A stretch of 64,000 nucleotides of DNA, taken from positions 124,001 through 188,000 of the forward strand of contig NZ_QMIL01000002.1 in the NCBI RefSeq assembly GCF_003316875.1, in the 5' to 3' direction. The notes beneath the pieces were generated by a model, which ran no database searches, was not told the origin of the DNA, and saw only the letters and a program-made list of their open reading frames with translations. The DNA is from Aliidiomarina celeris. GTDB taxonomy: Bacteria > Pseudomonadota > Gammaproteobacteria > Enterobacterales > Alteromonadaceae. A program made the position numbers and the translations under genes. The stretch's first letter is position 1; every line of letters starts with the position of its first letter. Shown piece after piece: positions 1-9,789 of the stretch.

Positions 1-2
1 TA

Positions 3-746
3 CGAATTGACTATCGCCGCATTCTAACACCGCCGGAGCAGTTAACGAAAAACTTCCAGCGGTTTGTTAAAGAAGGAGGCGTTGGTGCCAACATAACACT
101 CCCGCTTAAAGAGTTGGCGCTTACGTTGGCCGATGAGTTAGACCCCTTGGTTCAGCAAACAGGGGCTTTGAATACTTTAAGGCAAGTAGGCAACAAATGG
201 CTTGGCAGTAATACGGATGGTGTAGGGTTGGTGAAGGACTTGCAGCGTTTCTGCGGCCCGTTAACCGGCATGCGTGTGCTATTAATTGGAGCCGGCGGTG
301 CGGCACGAGGCGTTGCGCCACCCCTTGTGGCTGCGGGGATTGAACACCTCCATGTGGTGAATCGAACGCCAGAGCGCGCAGAACAATTAGTGCGTAGTAT
401 TTTTCAAGCGTCGGAGCCGGTCTCCGCGGGTGCTCTCACCAGTATGCCAAACCCTCATTTTGACATTGTTATTAATGCGACCGCGAGCGGTTTGCAGCAA
501 GAGCGACCACCGATTTCTGAACGTGTGCTGCGCGGCAAACCCTTGTGCTACGACATGGTGTATGGCGACAAAGCTACAGCGTTTATGCAATGGGCAACGG
601 GCCATGGTTGTAAAGTACAGGACGGCCTTGGCATGTTGATCGGGCAAGCAGCGGAAAGCTTTCGGCTGTGGACAGGGGTGACACCCGATACCAGCTCAGT
701 GATGGCGTTACTTCGCCGGCAAAACGGGCTCTGGAGCGCACCATGA
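3..746 (+). CDS. aroE: Shikimate dehydrogenase, 5' end cut by window edge
   Basis: Reduces 3-dehydroshikimate to shikimate with NADPH in the chorismate pathway; cytosolic. The reading frame is open from base 3, so about 25-30 N-terminal residues lie outside the window (247 visible, family about 272). Visible marks are the substrate-binding GANITLPLKE with its catalytic lysine (visible residue 36), the nucleotide-binding loop GAGGAARG, the NATASG motif, the YDMVYG strand and the C-terminal DGLGMLIGQAAESF helix. Its TGA stop overlaps the ATG of the next permease gene by four bases, so the two are probably translationally coupled. Family assignment is secure; only the start is unseen. Confidence 0.95.
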   Translation, partial: RIDYRRILTPPEQLTKNFQRFVKEGGVGANITLPLKELALTLADELDPLVQQTGALNTLRQVGNKWLGSNTDGVGLVKDLQRFCGPLTGMRVLLIGAGGAARGVAPPLVAAGIEHLHVVNRTPERAEQLVRSIFQASEPVSAGALTSMPNPHFDIVINATASGLQQERPPISERVLRGKPLCYDMVYGDKATAFMQWATGHGCKVQDGLGMLIGQAAESFRLWTGVTPDTSSVMALLRRQNGLWSAP

Positions 747-2758
747 ATATTGAGCAGTTATTGATTCTGGCCATACTAACGGCAACCGTAGTGCTTTTCA
801 TTTGGGGCAAATACCGCCACGACGTGGTTGCGGTGTTGGCGTTAACGGCCTGTGTGGTGGTGGGGCTCATTCCAAGTGAGCTGGTATTTTTGGGCTTTAG
901 CCACCCTGCAGTGATTACCGTAGCTTGTGTGCTGGTGTTGAGTTATAGCTTGCAGGCAACCGGCGCGATAGACGTGGTGGCATACAAATTAAGCCCTCGT
1001 TCGTCGAGCCCGACCAAAACCATCGCAGCGCTCACAGCTCTCGCGGCTTGTATGTCGGCTTTTATGAATAATGTAGGGGCCATGGCGTTACTGATGCCGG
1101 TTGCTATTCAACTCGCCTCACGATTAGGAATAGCGCCGGGCCAGGTACTCATGCCCATTTCCTTTGGTGCTATTTTAGGCGGTATGACGACACTCGTTGG
1201 AACACCACCGAATCTTATTGTGGCTGGCTTTCGCGCTGAATATTCAGACCAAGGGTTTGGTATGTTCGCCTTTACGCCTGTGGGTGGCGCCGTTGCGGTT
1301 ATTGGCGTGATCTTTTTAGCGGCTTTTGGCTGGCGCTTGGTGCCTGCGCGGCAACGGACAGACGCTGATAGTTTTGACACGGGCCGTTATTTAACGGAAG
1401 TGAAAGTGGTTGGCGGCGGCAAAGCAGAGGGGCAAACCATTTGGGATTTAGAGCGGCTACTCGAAGACTCTGACGCACAGTTGTTAGGTATGGTTCGAGA
1501 CGGCGAAAAGGTGATAACACCGCACTGGAACAAAAAGCTGAAAGAAGGCGACTTGCTGATGATTGAAGCAGAGCCGGAAAAGCTCAGCCAAATGCTGTCG
1601 AATATTGGCTTACGTTTATTGGAAAACGTGCGCCCAGAGCCGAAGGCAGGCAGCGAAGACCTTGGCGAAATAGAAAACGTTGAACGGCTTGACCAAGATG
1701 GACCTACGGCCGACTATTCTCATGTTAAAGAGCAGGTTTCAGCGCAAAATGCGACACCCGACATTCCTACCAAGGGCAGGAGCCGTTGGTTCGATCGTCG
1801 CGTTACCGTGAGCAGTGAGCGAACCTTACGAGGTGTGCAGGTGGGCTTGCGTGACCCAAACCAACCCGCTGCAGCAGACGCCCCGCGCGGTTCTGACAGT
1901 AGTGAAATTGTGTTGGTTGAAATGGTGGTGTTGCCCGACGCGAAAATAGCGAATCAAACTGCACAGGAGTTGCAGTTACGCTCTCGTTATAATTTGAACA
2001 TGTTAGCGATTTCGCGTCAGGGCAAGCAAACGGTGCAGAGGCTACGGAAAACACGCATTGCACCGGGCGACGTTATTTTGATGCAAGGTGAACCGGAGCG
2101 GCTGGCAAACTTTGCGGCAAACTTTGGTTGCGTGCCTTTAGCTGAGCGCACCATTAGAGTGCCGAGCCGACGGCGTGCAATTATGGCCTCGGCTATTATG
2201 CTCTTTGCTGTGCTTGGAGCGGCACTTGGGCTTATGCCTGCAGCACTTTCTTTTGCCGGTGGCGTTGTCGCTATTATGGCATTCCGCCTACTGCCCCTGC
2301 GCCAAGTTTATGAGAGTATAGACTGGTCGGTTGTGGTATTGCTCGCAGCGCTCATACCGGTCGCTGGCGCGATGTCGTCGACGGGTGCGGCAGACTGGTT
2401 GGCCAATCAACTCTTAAGGTTTGGCGCGGACCAATACCCGTTGGTAGCATTGGGGCTTATCTTGGTACTTTCCATGACCCTGTCCGACTTTATGAATAAT
2501 GCCGCGACGGCGGCGGTAATGTGCCCGATAGCGTTGAGTATTGCGAATCAACTGGGTGTGAATGGTGACGCCTTTTTAATGGCAGTGGCGGTGGGTGCAA
2601 GTTGCGCATTTTTAACGCCAATAGGGCATCAAAACAACACGTTAATACTCGGGCCCGGCGGGTTCCGCTTCGGTGACTACTGGAAACTGGGGCTGCCGAT
2701 GGAAATTTTAGTGATTTTAGTTGCTATGGTAATGTTACCCATAGTGTGGCCGCTTTAA
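743..2758 (+). CDS. SLC13/DASS-type permease with two central TrkA-C (RCK_C) domains
   Basis: Predicted inner-membrane permease of 671 residues. Two membrane halves each carry an asparagine-pair motif typical of the divalent anion/sodium symporter fold (AFMNNVGAMALLMP near residue 110 and DFMNNAATAAVMCP near residue 590), with a following re-entrant loop (LVGTPPNLIV and LTPIGHQNNT). Between them, roughly residues 215-480, lie two soluble RCK_C-like domains, seen around LLGMVRDGEKVITP and NMLAISRQGKQTV, usual in the SLC13 subgroup that is often annotated only as 'SLC13 family permease'. The ATG at 743 is chosen because it overlaps the aroE stop as ATGA; a longer frame inside aroE is open but unlikely. 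Substrate (sulfate, dicarboxylate or another anion) cannot be told from sequence. Confidence 0.9.
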   Translation: MNIEQLLILAILTATVVLFIWGKYRHDVVAVLALTACVVVGLIPSELVFLGFSHPAVITVACVLVLSYSLQATGAIDVVAYKLSPRSSSPTKTIAALTALAACMSAFMNNVGAMALLMPVAIQLASRLGIAPGQVLMPISFGAILGGMTTLVGTPPNLIVAGFRAEYSDQGFGMFAFTPVGGAVAVIGVIFLAAFGWRLVPARQRTDADSFDTGRYLTEVKVVGGGKAEGQTIWDLERLLEDSDAQLLGMVRDGEKVITPHWNKKLKEGDLLMIEAEPEKLSQMLSNIGLRLLENVRPEPKAGSEDLGEIENVERLDQDGPTADYSHVKEQVSAQNATPDIPTKGRSRWFDRRVTVSSERTLRGVQVGLRDPNQPAAADAPRGSDSSEIVLVEMVVLPDAKIANQTAQELQLRSRYNLNMLAISRQGKQTVQRLRKTRIAPGDVILMQGEPERLANFAANFGCVPLAERTIRVPSRRRAIMASAIMLFAVLGAALGLMPAALSFAGGVVAIMAFRLLPLRQVYESIDWSVVVLLAALIPVAGAMSSTGAADWLANQLLRFGADQYPLVALGLILVLSMTLSDFMNNAATAAVMCPIALSIANQLGVNGDAFLMAVAVGASCAFLTPIGHQNNTLILGPGGFRFGDYWKLGLPMEILVILVAMVMLPIVWPL

Positions 2759-2789
2759 CCTGTTGCCGATAATAAAAGAGGAACGGATA

Positions 2790-3530
2790 GTGAACGACGA
2801 GGTGAGTGCAACAACCGATCGCTTGCAGGGTAAAAAACGTGCTCGCACAGCAAAAGAAAAAGACATACGGCGGGACAGTTTGGTGCAGGCAGCGTTAACG
2901 CTTTTCTTAGCCCAACAAGGGCAGTTGCCAACGATTAACGCCATTGCGCAAAAAGCGGGCGTGGCAAAAGGCACAGCTTACATTTACTTTGACAGTAAAG
3001 AAGCCATTTACATGTCGCTGCTCGAGCAGAACTTACATGGCTGGTTGGCGGAGGTTCGTCATCAGTTGCGCTTTATTCGGCACGATATACAAGACGGTGT
3101 GGTACAAGCGCTCATGAGTTTTCACACCAAGCAGCCGCATTTATGGGCATTGGCTTGCCTTGGGCAATTCCAGCTAGAGCCTGCCATTGAGAAAAAAGAC
3201 TTACTGAATCATAAAACCAAGCTTGCGCAAGACTATCGCGCAACTGCACGTAAAATTGTTGAGGCTGCGAAACTACCCGAGCAGTCGGTAGATGAAGCGC
3301 AGCGGGTACTCATTCAAAGTTACGCATTTATGCTAGGGTGTTGGCAAATTTGCCATCCTGCGGTGTCGATTAAGTCGTTGCTGAAAGGGCCGGGGCTTAG
3401 TGCGTTGCAGCCGGATTTTATGCCAATGGCGCAAACCGGATTGGTGCAGTTATGGGCCGGATTCTTCGAGCTCCATACTAATGCACCAGAAAAAAGCGGT
3501 GTTTTGCAGCGCTGGTTTCAGCGAAATTAA
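2790..3530 (+). CDS. TetR/AcrR-family transcriptional regulator
   Basis: A 246-residue DNA-binding repressor-type protein. The N-terminal helix-turn-helix is seen as AAQKAGVAKG-like IAQKAGVAKGTAYIYFDSKEA, close to the usual TetR recognition helix; the rest is a helical ligand-binding half with no clear specificity. The GTG at 2790 is preferred over an in-frame TTG at 2763 because AAGAGGAA lies six bases upstream of it. It follows the permease after 31 bases and may share its transcript. It could control the permease or the DUF945 gene behind it; no operator palindrome was recognised, so the target is open. Confidence 0.88.
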   Translation: MNDEVSATTDRLQGKKRARTAKEKDIRRDSLVQAALTLFLAQQGQLPTINAIAQKAGVAKGTAYIYFDSKEAIYMSLLEQNLHGWLAEVRHQLRFIRHDIQDGVVQALMSFHTKQPHLWALACLGQFQLEPAIEKKDLLNHKTKLAQDYRATARKIVEAAKLPEQSVDEAQRVLIQSYAFMLGCWQICHPAVSIKSLLKGPGLSALQPDFMPMAQTGLVQLWAGFFELHTNAPEKSGVLQRWFQRN

Positions 3531-3577
3531 TGGACCGTTATGTTTTTGGACCTCAATAAATACAATAAGGATGCACG

Positions 3578-4816
3578 ATGAAAAAGTTAATTGGAGTGGT
3601 TGTGGGCGCAGTGGTAATAGCTTGGTTGGTAGCCGTTACGGTAACCGGCAAACAAGTAACCCAGTTCCTTGACCAAGAGTTAGCGAAGGCGCAACTTACG
3701 CAACAAAGCATTGCGGTGATTGACTACGAATGGCAGCGTAAAGGTTGGCGGAGTGCGGAACTCAAAGTCACCATAAAGCCTACTATTGAGTCACTGCAGG
3801 AAGAATTTGAGTGGGTAGAAAACTTTCAGATTACTCATGGGTTTTTACGTTCTCGCTTTGTCGGCGAAACCAGCTTAGCTTTAAGCGGCAAGTCGTTGGC
3901 AGATCTTTATGGTGAAAATGCGCTGACTTCGTCAGGCACCTTAAGCGCTGAGGGCGGCACCATTGAATATGTGTTAGCGCCGTTAAACTACCAGGAAGGC
4001 GAAGCCACTATCACCCACGAAGCGGCGGTAATGCGCGCAGTGGTGACGGACACAGCACAACACGTTGAACTTGTATTGCCTGAGTTGTTAGTGCGGGAAG
4101 AAGTGAATGGCGAGTGGATAGACGGAATAAAGATTCAAAATGTAAACGTAGTGTCGCAAGCGGAAATAAACGACAAGGATTGGTTGGAGCGGCAACAAAT
4201 ACGCTACAGTATTGGCCAATTTTCCAGCGAATACTTGCAGCTGAATTTCTCCGACTTTGCGGCCTTGCTTGGTTGGCAACGAAGTGGTGAAGGTATCGAC
4301 TTGACGCTATCGGTAACGGCTCCGAACGGAGACTATATGAGCAATGCTTTTGCTGCAGATATGGCGTTCGCAGTGCAAGGCTTTCATTATGAGTCGGTGA
4401 TGGCGGTCAATGACTATGTTCAAGAGGTGCTGCAGGTGGCTCCCAACGACGAGTTTGAGGAGCCCAGCGAAGCAGAGCTTGAGCAAATGGCGAGCTATAT
4501 CAATACCATTATGGAAGCTGGCGCAGAAGGTCAATTAGAGCGCCTCAACGTGCGTTATGACAGCCTTGGTACAGTGGCCGCGACAGGTGACCTGAGCTTA
4601 CCGCCGGGTTCATTTAGCGGTAACCATGAAGAGTTTGAGCAAGAACTCCAAGCGTGGCTGGCTTCTGTAAATGTAAAACTGAACATAGCGGAATTGCCCG
4701 AGCTCATGAAGGTAAGCCTGCAAAGCTTAGGTGTGCCAAATCGCGAATTCCCTTGGGTTTTAGAATACAGCGAAGCTACAGGCGTTACCGTTAACGGTGT
4801 AAAAGTAAGCGAATAA
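3578..4816 (+). CDS. DUF945 / YdgA-like envelope protein
   Basis: A 412-residue protein with one N-terminal membrane or uncleaved signal segment (residues 3-24) followed by a long beta-rich periplasmic part. The N-terminal pattern MKKLIGVVVGAVVIAW..TGKQV and the C-terminal ATGVTVNGVKVSE resemble E. coli YdgA (about 500 residues, function not settled). A TAAGGA ribosome site sits six bases before the ATG. Expressed probably with the TetR gene 47 bases upstream. A strong hairpin terminator follows. The family is assigned by resemblance only. Confidence 0.75.
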   Translation: MKKLIGVVVGAVVIAWLVAVTVTGKQVTQFLDQELAKAQLTQQSIAVIDYEWQRKGWRSAELKVTIKPTIESLQEEFEWVENFQITHGFLRSRFVGETSLALSGKSLADLYGENALTSSGTLSAEGGTIEYVLAPLNYQEGEATITHEAAVMRAVVTDTAQHVELVLPELLVREEVNGEWIDGIKIQNVNVVSQAEINDKDWLERQQIRYSIGQFSSEYLQLNFSDFAALLGWQRSGEGIDLTLSVTAPNGDYMSNAFAADMAFAVQGFHYESVMAVNDYVQEVLQVAPNDEFEEPSEAELEQMASYINTIMEAGAEGQLERLNVRYDSLGTVAATGDLSLPPGSFSGNHEEFEQELQAWLASVNVKLNIAELPELMKVSLQSLGVPNREFPWVLEYSEATGVTVNGVKVSE

Positions 4817-4839
4817 GCGCTAGCAATGAAAGTAGAGGA

Positions 4840-4868
4840 AAGGAGCGTCGCGGCGCTCCTTTTATTTT
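4840..4868 (+). terminator. Rho-independent terminator after the DUF945 gene
   Basis: Perfect 8-bp stem AAGGAGCG / CGCTCCTT around a six-base loop, then TTATTTT. It closes the aroE-to-DUF945 plus-strand run and isolates the non-coding stretch before polA. Confidence 0.85.
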
Positions 4869-4889
4869 CATGCAAATTGATTCTTAAAA

Positions 4890-5283
4890 GCTTTCTCGAA
4901 GGATCAAAAGGTTGTTAAAAAAAGATCAAATAGCGCTGGATCAGATCAGAGTTTGTGGTACTCTGTTCGACCGGTTGAAACCTTCATTAGGGTTTACAGA
5001 GTAAGCTCGCAACGAGTTTCCACAATCGGCTAAAAATATAAAAACAAACGCTTATCCCGGGTAAAAAGTCGTACCATCCCGTTAATAAACAAGCACTTGC
5101 GTATATGATGCTGCTGTTGAACCTGTTTCAACACACGGCAGCTAAAACTATTTGCACACAGAGTTATCCACAGCTTCGTCACAGCTCATGATTGTGGATC
5201 CTGCACTCCTCTTGTCGCAATCAGTGCCCAACTTGTGGCATGCTTAGCGCTTATTCGCATGGCTTATTGAGTTGGACACGTTC
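4890..5283 (+). promoter_or_regulatory. DnaA-box / GATC-rich non-coding region before polA (origin-like)
   Basis: This stretch has no gene. It holds a perfect DnaA box TTATCCACA at 5164-5172 within CAGAGTTATCCACAG, which matches the R4 box context of E. coli oriC as I remember it. Near-matches are GTTTCCACA (5016-5024), TGTGGATCC (5193-5201) and TTATTCGCA (5251-5259). Four GATC sites crowd 4901-4948 and a fifth is at 5197. TTAAAAAAAGATC (4915-4927), read on the minus strand, fits the oriC 13-mer GATCTNTTNTTTT at 11 positions, and GATCAAAAGGTTG resembles an IHF site. The simpler reading is a DnaA-responsive polA promoter; a replication origin is the bolder one. Confidence 0.5.
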
Positions 5284-8067
5284 ATGGCAAGCATTCCGAA
5301 ACACCCTTTTATTCTGGTCGACGGCTCTTCTTATTTATTCCGCGCTTATCATGCGCCACCGCATTTAACCAACTCGGCGGGTGAACCCACGGGCGCAATT
5401 TATGGCGTGGTGAATATGTTGCGTAGTTTGCTCAAGCAATATCAGCCAAGCCATATGGCGGTGGTGTTCGATGCAAAGGGGAAAACATTCAGAAATGACA
5501 TGTATGAGGCCTATAAGGCGAATCGTCCACCTATGCCCGACGACCTTCGCAGCCAGATAGAACCCCTGCACGCTATTATCAAAGCAATGGGGCTGCCTTT
5601 AGTGGTGGTTGACGGGGTGGAAGCCGACGACGTGATTGGTACCCTCGCGGTGCAAGCCGCAGAGGAAGGCCGGCATACGCTTATTAGCACTGGCGACAAA
5701 GACATGGCGCAACTGGTAAACGACCAGGTTACCTTGATTAACACCATGACTAATACCGTGCTACAAGGCGAGCAAGTGGAAGAAAAGTTTGGTGTTCGCC
5801 CTGAACAAATTATTGATTATTTAGCATTAATGGGCGACAGCTCAGACAATATTCCGGGCTTACCTGGTGTGGGCGAAAAAACAGCGCAGAAGCTTTTGCA
5901 AGGTATTGGCAGCATCGACGCCATGTTAGCAAACCCCGATGCGGTAGCAGAGTTGTCATTTCGCGGCGCAAAAACCATGCCTGCGAAAATTCGAGAGCAT
6001 CAAGAGCTGTTGCTCTTGTCGCGCGAATTGGCAACCATAAAGCTCGACGTTGAGATGGAGCTGCGGCCTGAAAAGCTAACGCTGACAGAGCCTGATCAGA
6101 ACGCGTTAATGGCGCTGTACAAGCAATGTGAGTTTCGTCGCTGGCTTGGCGAGCTGCTTGAGGCTGGTGAACGCGCACCCGAGTTACAAGGTGACACTAA
6201 CGACTCCACAAACACCGACAGTTCGGACGCCAACAGCGGCGGAAGTATTGCGACCGACGCATACGATGTTGTAACCGATAAAGCGGCACTCGAAGCTTGG
6301 ATTGATAAACTTAAAGCGGCTGACTACTTTGCAGTAGACACCGAAACCACCAGTTTAAATTACATGGAAGCAGAAATTGTGGGCTTGTCGTTCGCAACCG
6401 CACCCGGCGAGGCCTGCTATATTCCAGTTGCTCACCAAGACATCGACGGCCCGCAACAGCTTTCGCGGGATGATGTTCTTGCCGCACTTAAGCCTATTTT
6501 GGAAGACAAAACACCCAAAAAGGTAGGCCAAAACTTAAAATACGATTTGCATGTGCTGCGTAACTACGACATTCGGCTAGCGGGTATTTTAAACGACACC
6601 ATGTTGGCGTCTTATGTGCTCAATAGCGTGAGCTCGCGGCACGACATGGACACGCTGAGCCTACAGTATTTAGGGCATAAAACTATCGCTTACGCAGATG
6701 TAGCGGGCAAGGGCGCAAAACAGAAGCGTTTTGATCAGGTTCCTATTTCGGCCGCGGCGCCATACGCAGCAGAAGACGCCGATGTAACCTTGCGCCTGCA
6801 CGAGGTATTGTGGCCGAAGGTAGCAGAACACGAAGGGCTTAAACGGGTGCTTGCGGAGCTTGAGCTCCCGCTATTGCCGGTGTTAGCGATGATGGAGCGA
6901 CGTGGCGTATTGGTCGACCCAGAGCGGTTGGGTAAGCAAAGCCAGGAAATTGAAAAAGAGCTGAAAGAAATAGAGCAAGAGGCGTTTGCCATTGCCGGGG
7001 AGCCCTTTAACCTCAACTCCACCAAACAGCTGCAAACCATTCTCTTTGATCAGTTAGGCTTGCCGATTAAAAAGAAAACGCCGAAAGGGGCGCCGTCTAC
7101 GGCTGAAGATGTGCTGCAGGACTTAGCATTGGACTATCCATTACCGGATCTAATTCTTCGCCACCGCGGCTTAGCGAAGCTGAAGTCAACTTACACGGAC
7201 AAGCTTCCACGCATGATAAACCCGCAAACGAAGCGCATCCACACGTCTTATCATCAGGCCGTTACGGCGACTGGGCGGTTGTCTTCAACGGAACCCAACT
7301 TACAAAACATTCCAATTCGAAATGAAGCTGGGCGCCGTGTTCGCAAGGCCTTTGTGGCGCCGCAAGGCTACAAAATAGTTGCGATTGACTACAGTCAAAT
7401 TGAGCTTCGTATTATGGCCCACTTGTCACAGTCTGAGGGCTTGCTTGAAGCTTTTGCACGTGGCCGCGATATTCACCGCTCAACCGCGGCAGAAGTTTTT
7501 GGCGTAGCCCTTGAAGAGGTAAGCAGTGAGCAACGCCGCCGGGCAAAGGCGGTTAACTTTGGCTTGATTTATGGCATGTCGGCGTTTGGTCTTTCTAATC
7601 AACTCGGCATTACTCAAGCGGAAGCGAAGTCGTATATGGATATTTATTTTGAGCGCTTCCCGGGCGTGCTTGGCTATATGGAGCGAACGCGCGAGCAAGC
7701 CAAAGCGCACGGATACGTGGAAACGCTCTTTGGTCGTCGGCTCTATTTGCCGGAGATTAATGCCCAAAATGGTATGCGCCGCAAGGCTGCTGAGCGTGCC
7801 GCTATCAATGCGCCAATGCAAGGGTCTGCTGCCGACATTATGAAGAAGGCCATGCTCGACGTGAATGAATGGTTGCACACAGAGCCCGCTTCTGGCGAAG
7901 TTTACTTAACCATGCAAGTACACGATGAGCTGGTGTTTGAAATTCGTGAAGACTGTATCGACACCCATGTGGCGACACTGAGCAAGATTATGGAAAACGC
8001 GGTAAAAATAGACGTACCATTAATTGCAGAGGCGGGCGTTGGTGAGAACTGGGAGGAAGCGCACTAA
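5284..8067 (+). CDS. polA: DNA polymerase I
   Basis: Repair and Okazaki-fragment polymerase of 927 residues, the usual length. Order of domains: 5' nuclease (1-290, with GDKDMAQLV and the helix-hairpin-helix [11 protein letters not shown]), a short acidic/serine linker near 305-320, 3'-5' exonuclease (about 335-520, [11 protein letters not shown] keeps the DxE metal ligands so proofreading looks active), and the polymerase domain with motif A ([14 protein letters not shown]), motif B ([13 protein letters not shown]) and motif C (QVHDELVFE). ATG 5284 is chosen over an in-frame TTG at 5272 because the protein then starts [16 protein letters not shown] as in relatives. The stop codon lies in the loop of a terminator hairpin. 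Confidence 0.97.
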   Translation: MASIPKHPFILVDGSSYLFRAYHAPPHLTNSAGEPTGAIYGVVNMLRSLLKQYQPSHMAVVFDAKGKTFRNDMYEAYKANRPPMPDDLRSQIEPLHAIIKAMGLPLVVVDGVEADDVIGTLAVQAAEEGRHTLISTGDKDMAQLVNDQVTLINTMTNTVLQGEQVEEKFGVRPEQIIDYLALMGDSSDNIPGLPGVGEKTAQKLLQGIGSIDAMLANPDAVAELSFRGAKTMPAKIREHQELLLLSRELATIKLDVEMELRPEKLTLTEPDQNALMALYKQCEFRRWLGELLEAGERAPELQGDTNDSTNTDSSDANSGGSIATDAYDVVTDKAALEAWIDKLKAADYFAVDTETTSLNYMEAEIVGLSFATAPGEACYIPVAHQDIDGPQQLSRDDVLAALKPILEDKTPKKVGQNLKYDLHVLRNYDIRLAGILNDTMLASYVLNSVSSRHDMDTLSLQYLGHKTIAYADVAGKGAKQKRFDQVPISAAAPYAAEDADVTLRLHEVLWPKVAEHEGLKRVLAELELPLLPVLAMMERRGVLVDPERLGKQSQEIEKELKEIEQEAFAIAGEPFNLNSTKQLQTILFDQLGLPIKKKTPKGAPSTAEDVLQDLALDYPLPDLILRHRGLAKLKSTYTDKLPRMINPQTKRIHTSYHQAVTATGRLSSTEPNLQNIPIRNEAGRRVRKAFVAPQGYKIVAIDYSQIELRIMAHLSQSEGLLEAFARGRDIHRSTAAEVFGVALEEVSSEQRRRAKAVNFGLIYGMSAFGLSNQLGITQAEAKSYMDIYFERFPGVLGYMERTREQAKAHGYVETLFGRRLYLPEINAQNGMRRKAAERAAINAPMQGSAADIMKKAMLDVNEWLHTEPASGEVYLTMQVHDELVFEIREDCIDTHVATLSKIMENAVKIDVPLIAEAGVGENWEEAH

Positions 8068-8083
8068 GTGCGCTTGTTCTTCG
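8057..8083. terminator. Terminator hairpin with the polA stop codon as its loop
   Basis: AAGCGCAC, TAA, GTGCGCTT: a perfect 8-bp inverted repeat (8057-8064 and 8068-8075) whose three-base loop is the polA stop codon, followed by a modest T-rich tail (GTTCTTCGTT). It lies between convergent genes only 16 bases apart and may serve both. Confidence 0.6.
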
Positions 8084-8974
8084 TTAGGGTGGTGAAACGC
8101 GTGGCTTGCGGTTGGCAAGCCACACGCCGAGCAAAATAAGGCCCATGCCGCCAACTTGCCAAATGCCAATACGTTCGCCATCGAGAGCGCCGAGAATCAT
8201 GGCCACAATGGGAATAAGATAAGTAACAGAACTGGCAAACACAGTGGTGCCGATTTGCACTAAGTGATTAAACAAAATAAGCGCAAGTGCAGTCCCAAAA
8301 ACGCCAAGAGCGAGCACGGCAGAGAGCGACAGCCACGCCTCCGGCGAAACCAATTTACTGCCCACTTCACCTGGCCCGACCAGATACAAAATAGCGACAG
8401 GCAACACCATGAGCAGGCTTACGCCGGTAATGGTGAGCGGACTTTGATCGGGCAAATAGGTTTTGATCAGGTTTAAATTCATGCCGTAGCAGCAGGTGGC
8501 TAACACAATAAAGAGCGCGTAACCGTTTAGCACCAAAGCTCCCGTTGCATTTAACAATACCAAGGTGAGCGTTCCGCAAAACCCAACCATAAGGCCTACA
8601 ACGGTGCGTAATCCTACCCATTGTTTAAAAATAATGGCGCCAATAATTAACGTAAACAACGGCGTCATGGCATTAAGTGCTCCGGTAACACCGCTGTCGA
8701 CTTGGGTTTGCGCAAACGCAAACAAAAAGGCGGGGAGCATGCTACCGGTGAGTCCGACCGACAAAATAACCGGCCATTGATGCCGCTTGATACGCTTCAT
8801 GCGGAGTATCGAAAAGGGCGCTAATACCGCAGCGGCAGCGGCTAACCGTACTGCCGCCACTTCTAGCGGAGTAAAGCTCTGTAGGCCCTTTTTGATGAGA
8901 AAGAAACTACTTCCCCAGACAAGCGCAAGTACGCCTAATTTCGCCCACGCGGAGGCTGGATACTGTTCATTCAT
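8084..8974 (-). CDS. EamA/DMT-family transporter
   Basis: Inner-membrane protein of about 296 residues with ten predicted hydrophobic segments arranged as two EamA repeats; the first opens with [19 protein letters not shown] and the usual [10 protein letters not shown], the second begins near [14 protein letters not shown]. Members export metabolites such as amino acids or nucleobases, but the substrate is not predictable. The ATG at 8974 is chosen over an upstream TTG at 8998; it overlaps the end of engB by eight bases, so the gene is probably the second cistron of an engB operon. Confidence 0.87.
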   Translation of the reverse strand: MNEQYPASAWAKLGVLALVWGSSFFLIKKGLQSFTPLEVAAVRLAAAAAVLAPFSILRMKRIKRHQWPVILSVGLTGSMLPAFLFAFAQTQVDSGVTGALNAMTPLFTLIIGAIIFKQWVGLRTVVGLMVGFCGTLTLVLLNATGALVLNGYALFIVLATCCYGMNLNLIKTYLPDQSPLTITGVSLLMVLPVAILYLVGPGEVGSKLVSPEAWLSLSAVLALGVFGTALALILFNHLVQIGTTVFASSVTYLIPIVAMILGALDGERIGIWQVGGMGLILLGVWLANRKPRVSPP

Positions 8975-9605
8975 TGCTTTGGTCTGCGGGAGCTCCAATA
9001 GGGGTAGCGGCGAACCAGCGCTGAAGCACGACTTCGAGTTGTTCTAAACCGGTCTTTTTTAATGACGAAAAGGTAATGACCTCGACATCGCCGCCAAAAC
9101 CAGGAACGGCTTCTTGTGCCTGCAATAACGCAGCTTTACGCGCACCGCTTTTTAATTTGTCGGCTTTGGTTAATACAGCCAGCACTGGAATGTTGCTGTC
9201 GACCGCCCAATGAATCAGTTCTTGATCGGCATCGCGAAATGGATGGCGAATGTCCATCAGCACCACCAAACCGCGTAAACATTTACGTTGCTGCAAATAT
9301 TCTGAGAGCGATTTTTGCCAGGCTTCTTTCATGGCGATGGGCACTTTAGCAAAACCATAGCCGGGCAAATCCACAAGCCGCCGTTGTTCGTCGAGCTCAA
9401 AAATATTGATTTGTTGTGTGCGGCCGGGTGTTTTACTGGTTCGTGCCAATGCACGCTGGCGCGTTAAGGTATTGAGTGCGCTAGACTTTCCGGCATTTGA
9501 TCGGCCTGCGAACGCAATTTCCAAGCCTTGATCGGCAGATAAGTGTTTAATGGTAGGCGCACTGGTCAGAAACCGCGCTTGCTGAAATTTTACGGGCTCG
9601 GACAT
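8967..9605 (-). CDS. engB: Ribosome biogenesis GTP-binding protein EngB/YihA
   Basis: Small essential-type GTPase (212 residues) acting in 50S ribosomal subunit assembly. G-motifs are visible: P-loop GRSNAGKSS at residues 34-42, DLPGYGFAK (G3) and TKAD (G4). The start at 9605 (MSEPVKFQQ) has AGGA nine bases upstream; the open frame continues for 89 more codons but that part has no coding character. In E. coli this gene also lies next to polA. It is divergent from the cytochrome c4 gene and overlaps the EamA gene behind it. Confidence 0.95.
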   Translation of the reverse strand: MSEPVKFQQARFLTSAPTIKHLSADQGLEIAFAGRSNAGKSSALNTLTRQRALARTSKTPGRTQQINIFELDEQRRLVDLPGYGFAKVPIAMKEAWQKSLSEYLQQRKCLRGLVVLMDIRHPFRDADQELIHWAVDSNIPVLAVLTKADKLKSGARKAALLQAQEAVPGFGGDVEVITFSSLKKTGLEQLEVVLQRWFAATPIGAPADQSNE

Positions 9606-9789
9606 ACTTAAGTTCCTGTACCATACTGCGAAATGAGCCGTATTATGAACGATAAAGTGCATGAGTCCAATCATTGAACGCGAATCAGACGTTTCATCGC
9701 GCGTAGTTTCGTGTAAAATAACGACGGTTAAATGCAGAGCGATTTGATTTCCGGGTGCTTTACCCGACCGAATGCAGAGAAGAGAGATC

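Noticed and set aside
668-742. Longer N terminus for the SLC13-type permease
   Set aside because: It would lie wholly inside aroE; the ATG at 743 overlapping the aroE stop (ATGA) gives a normal membrane start.
5272-5283. TTG start for polA
   Set aside because: In frame but adds only four residues without a better ribosome site; the ATG at 5284 fits the family N terminus.
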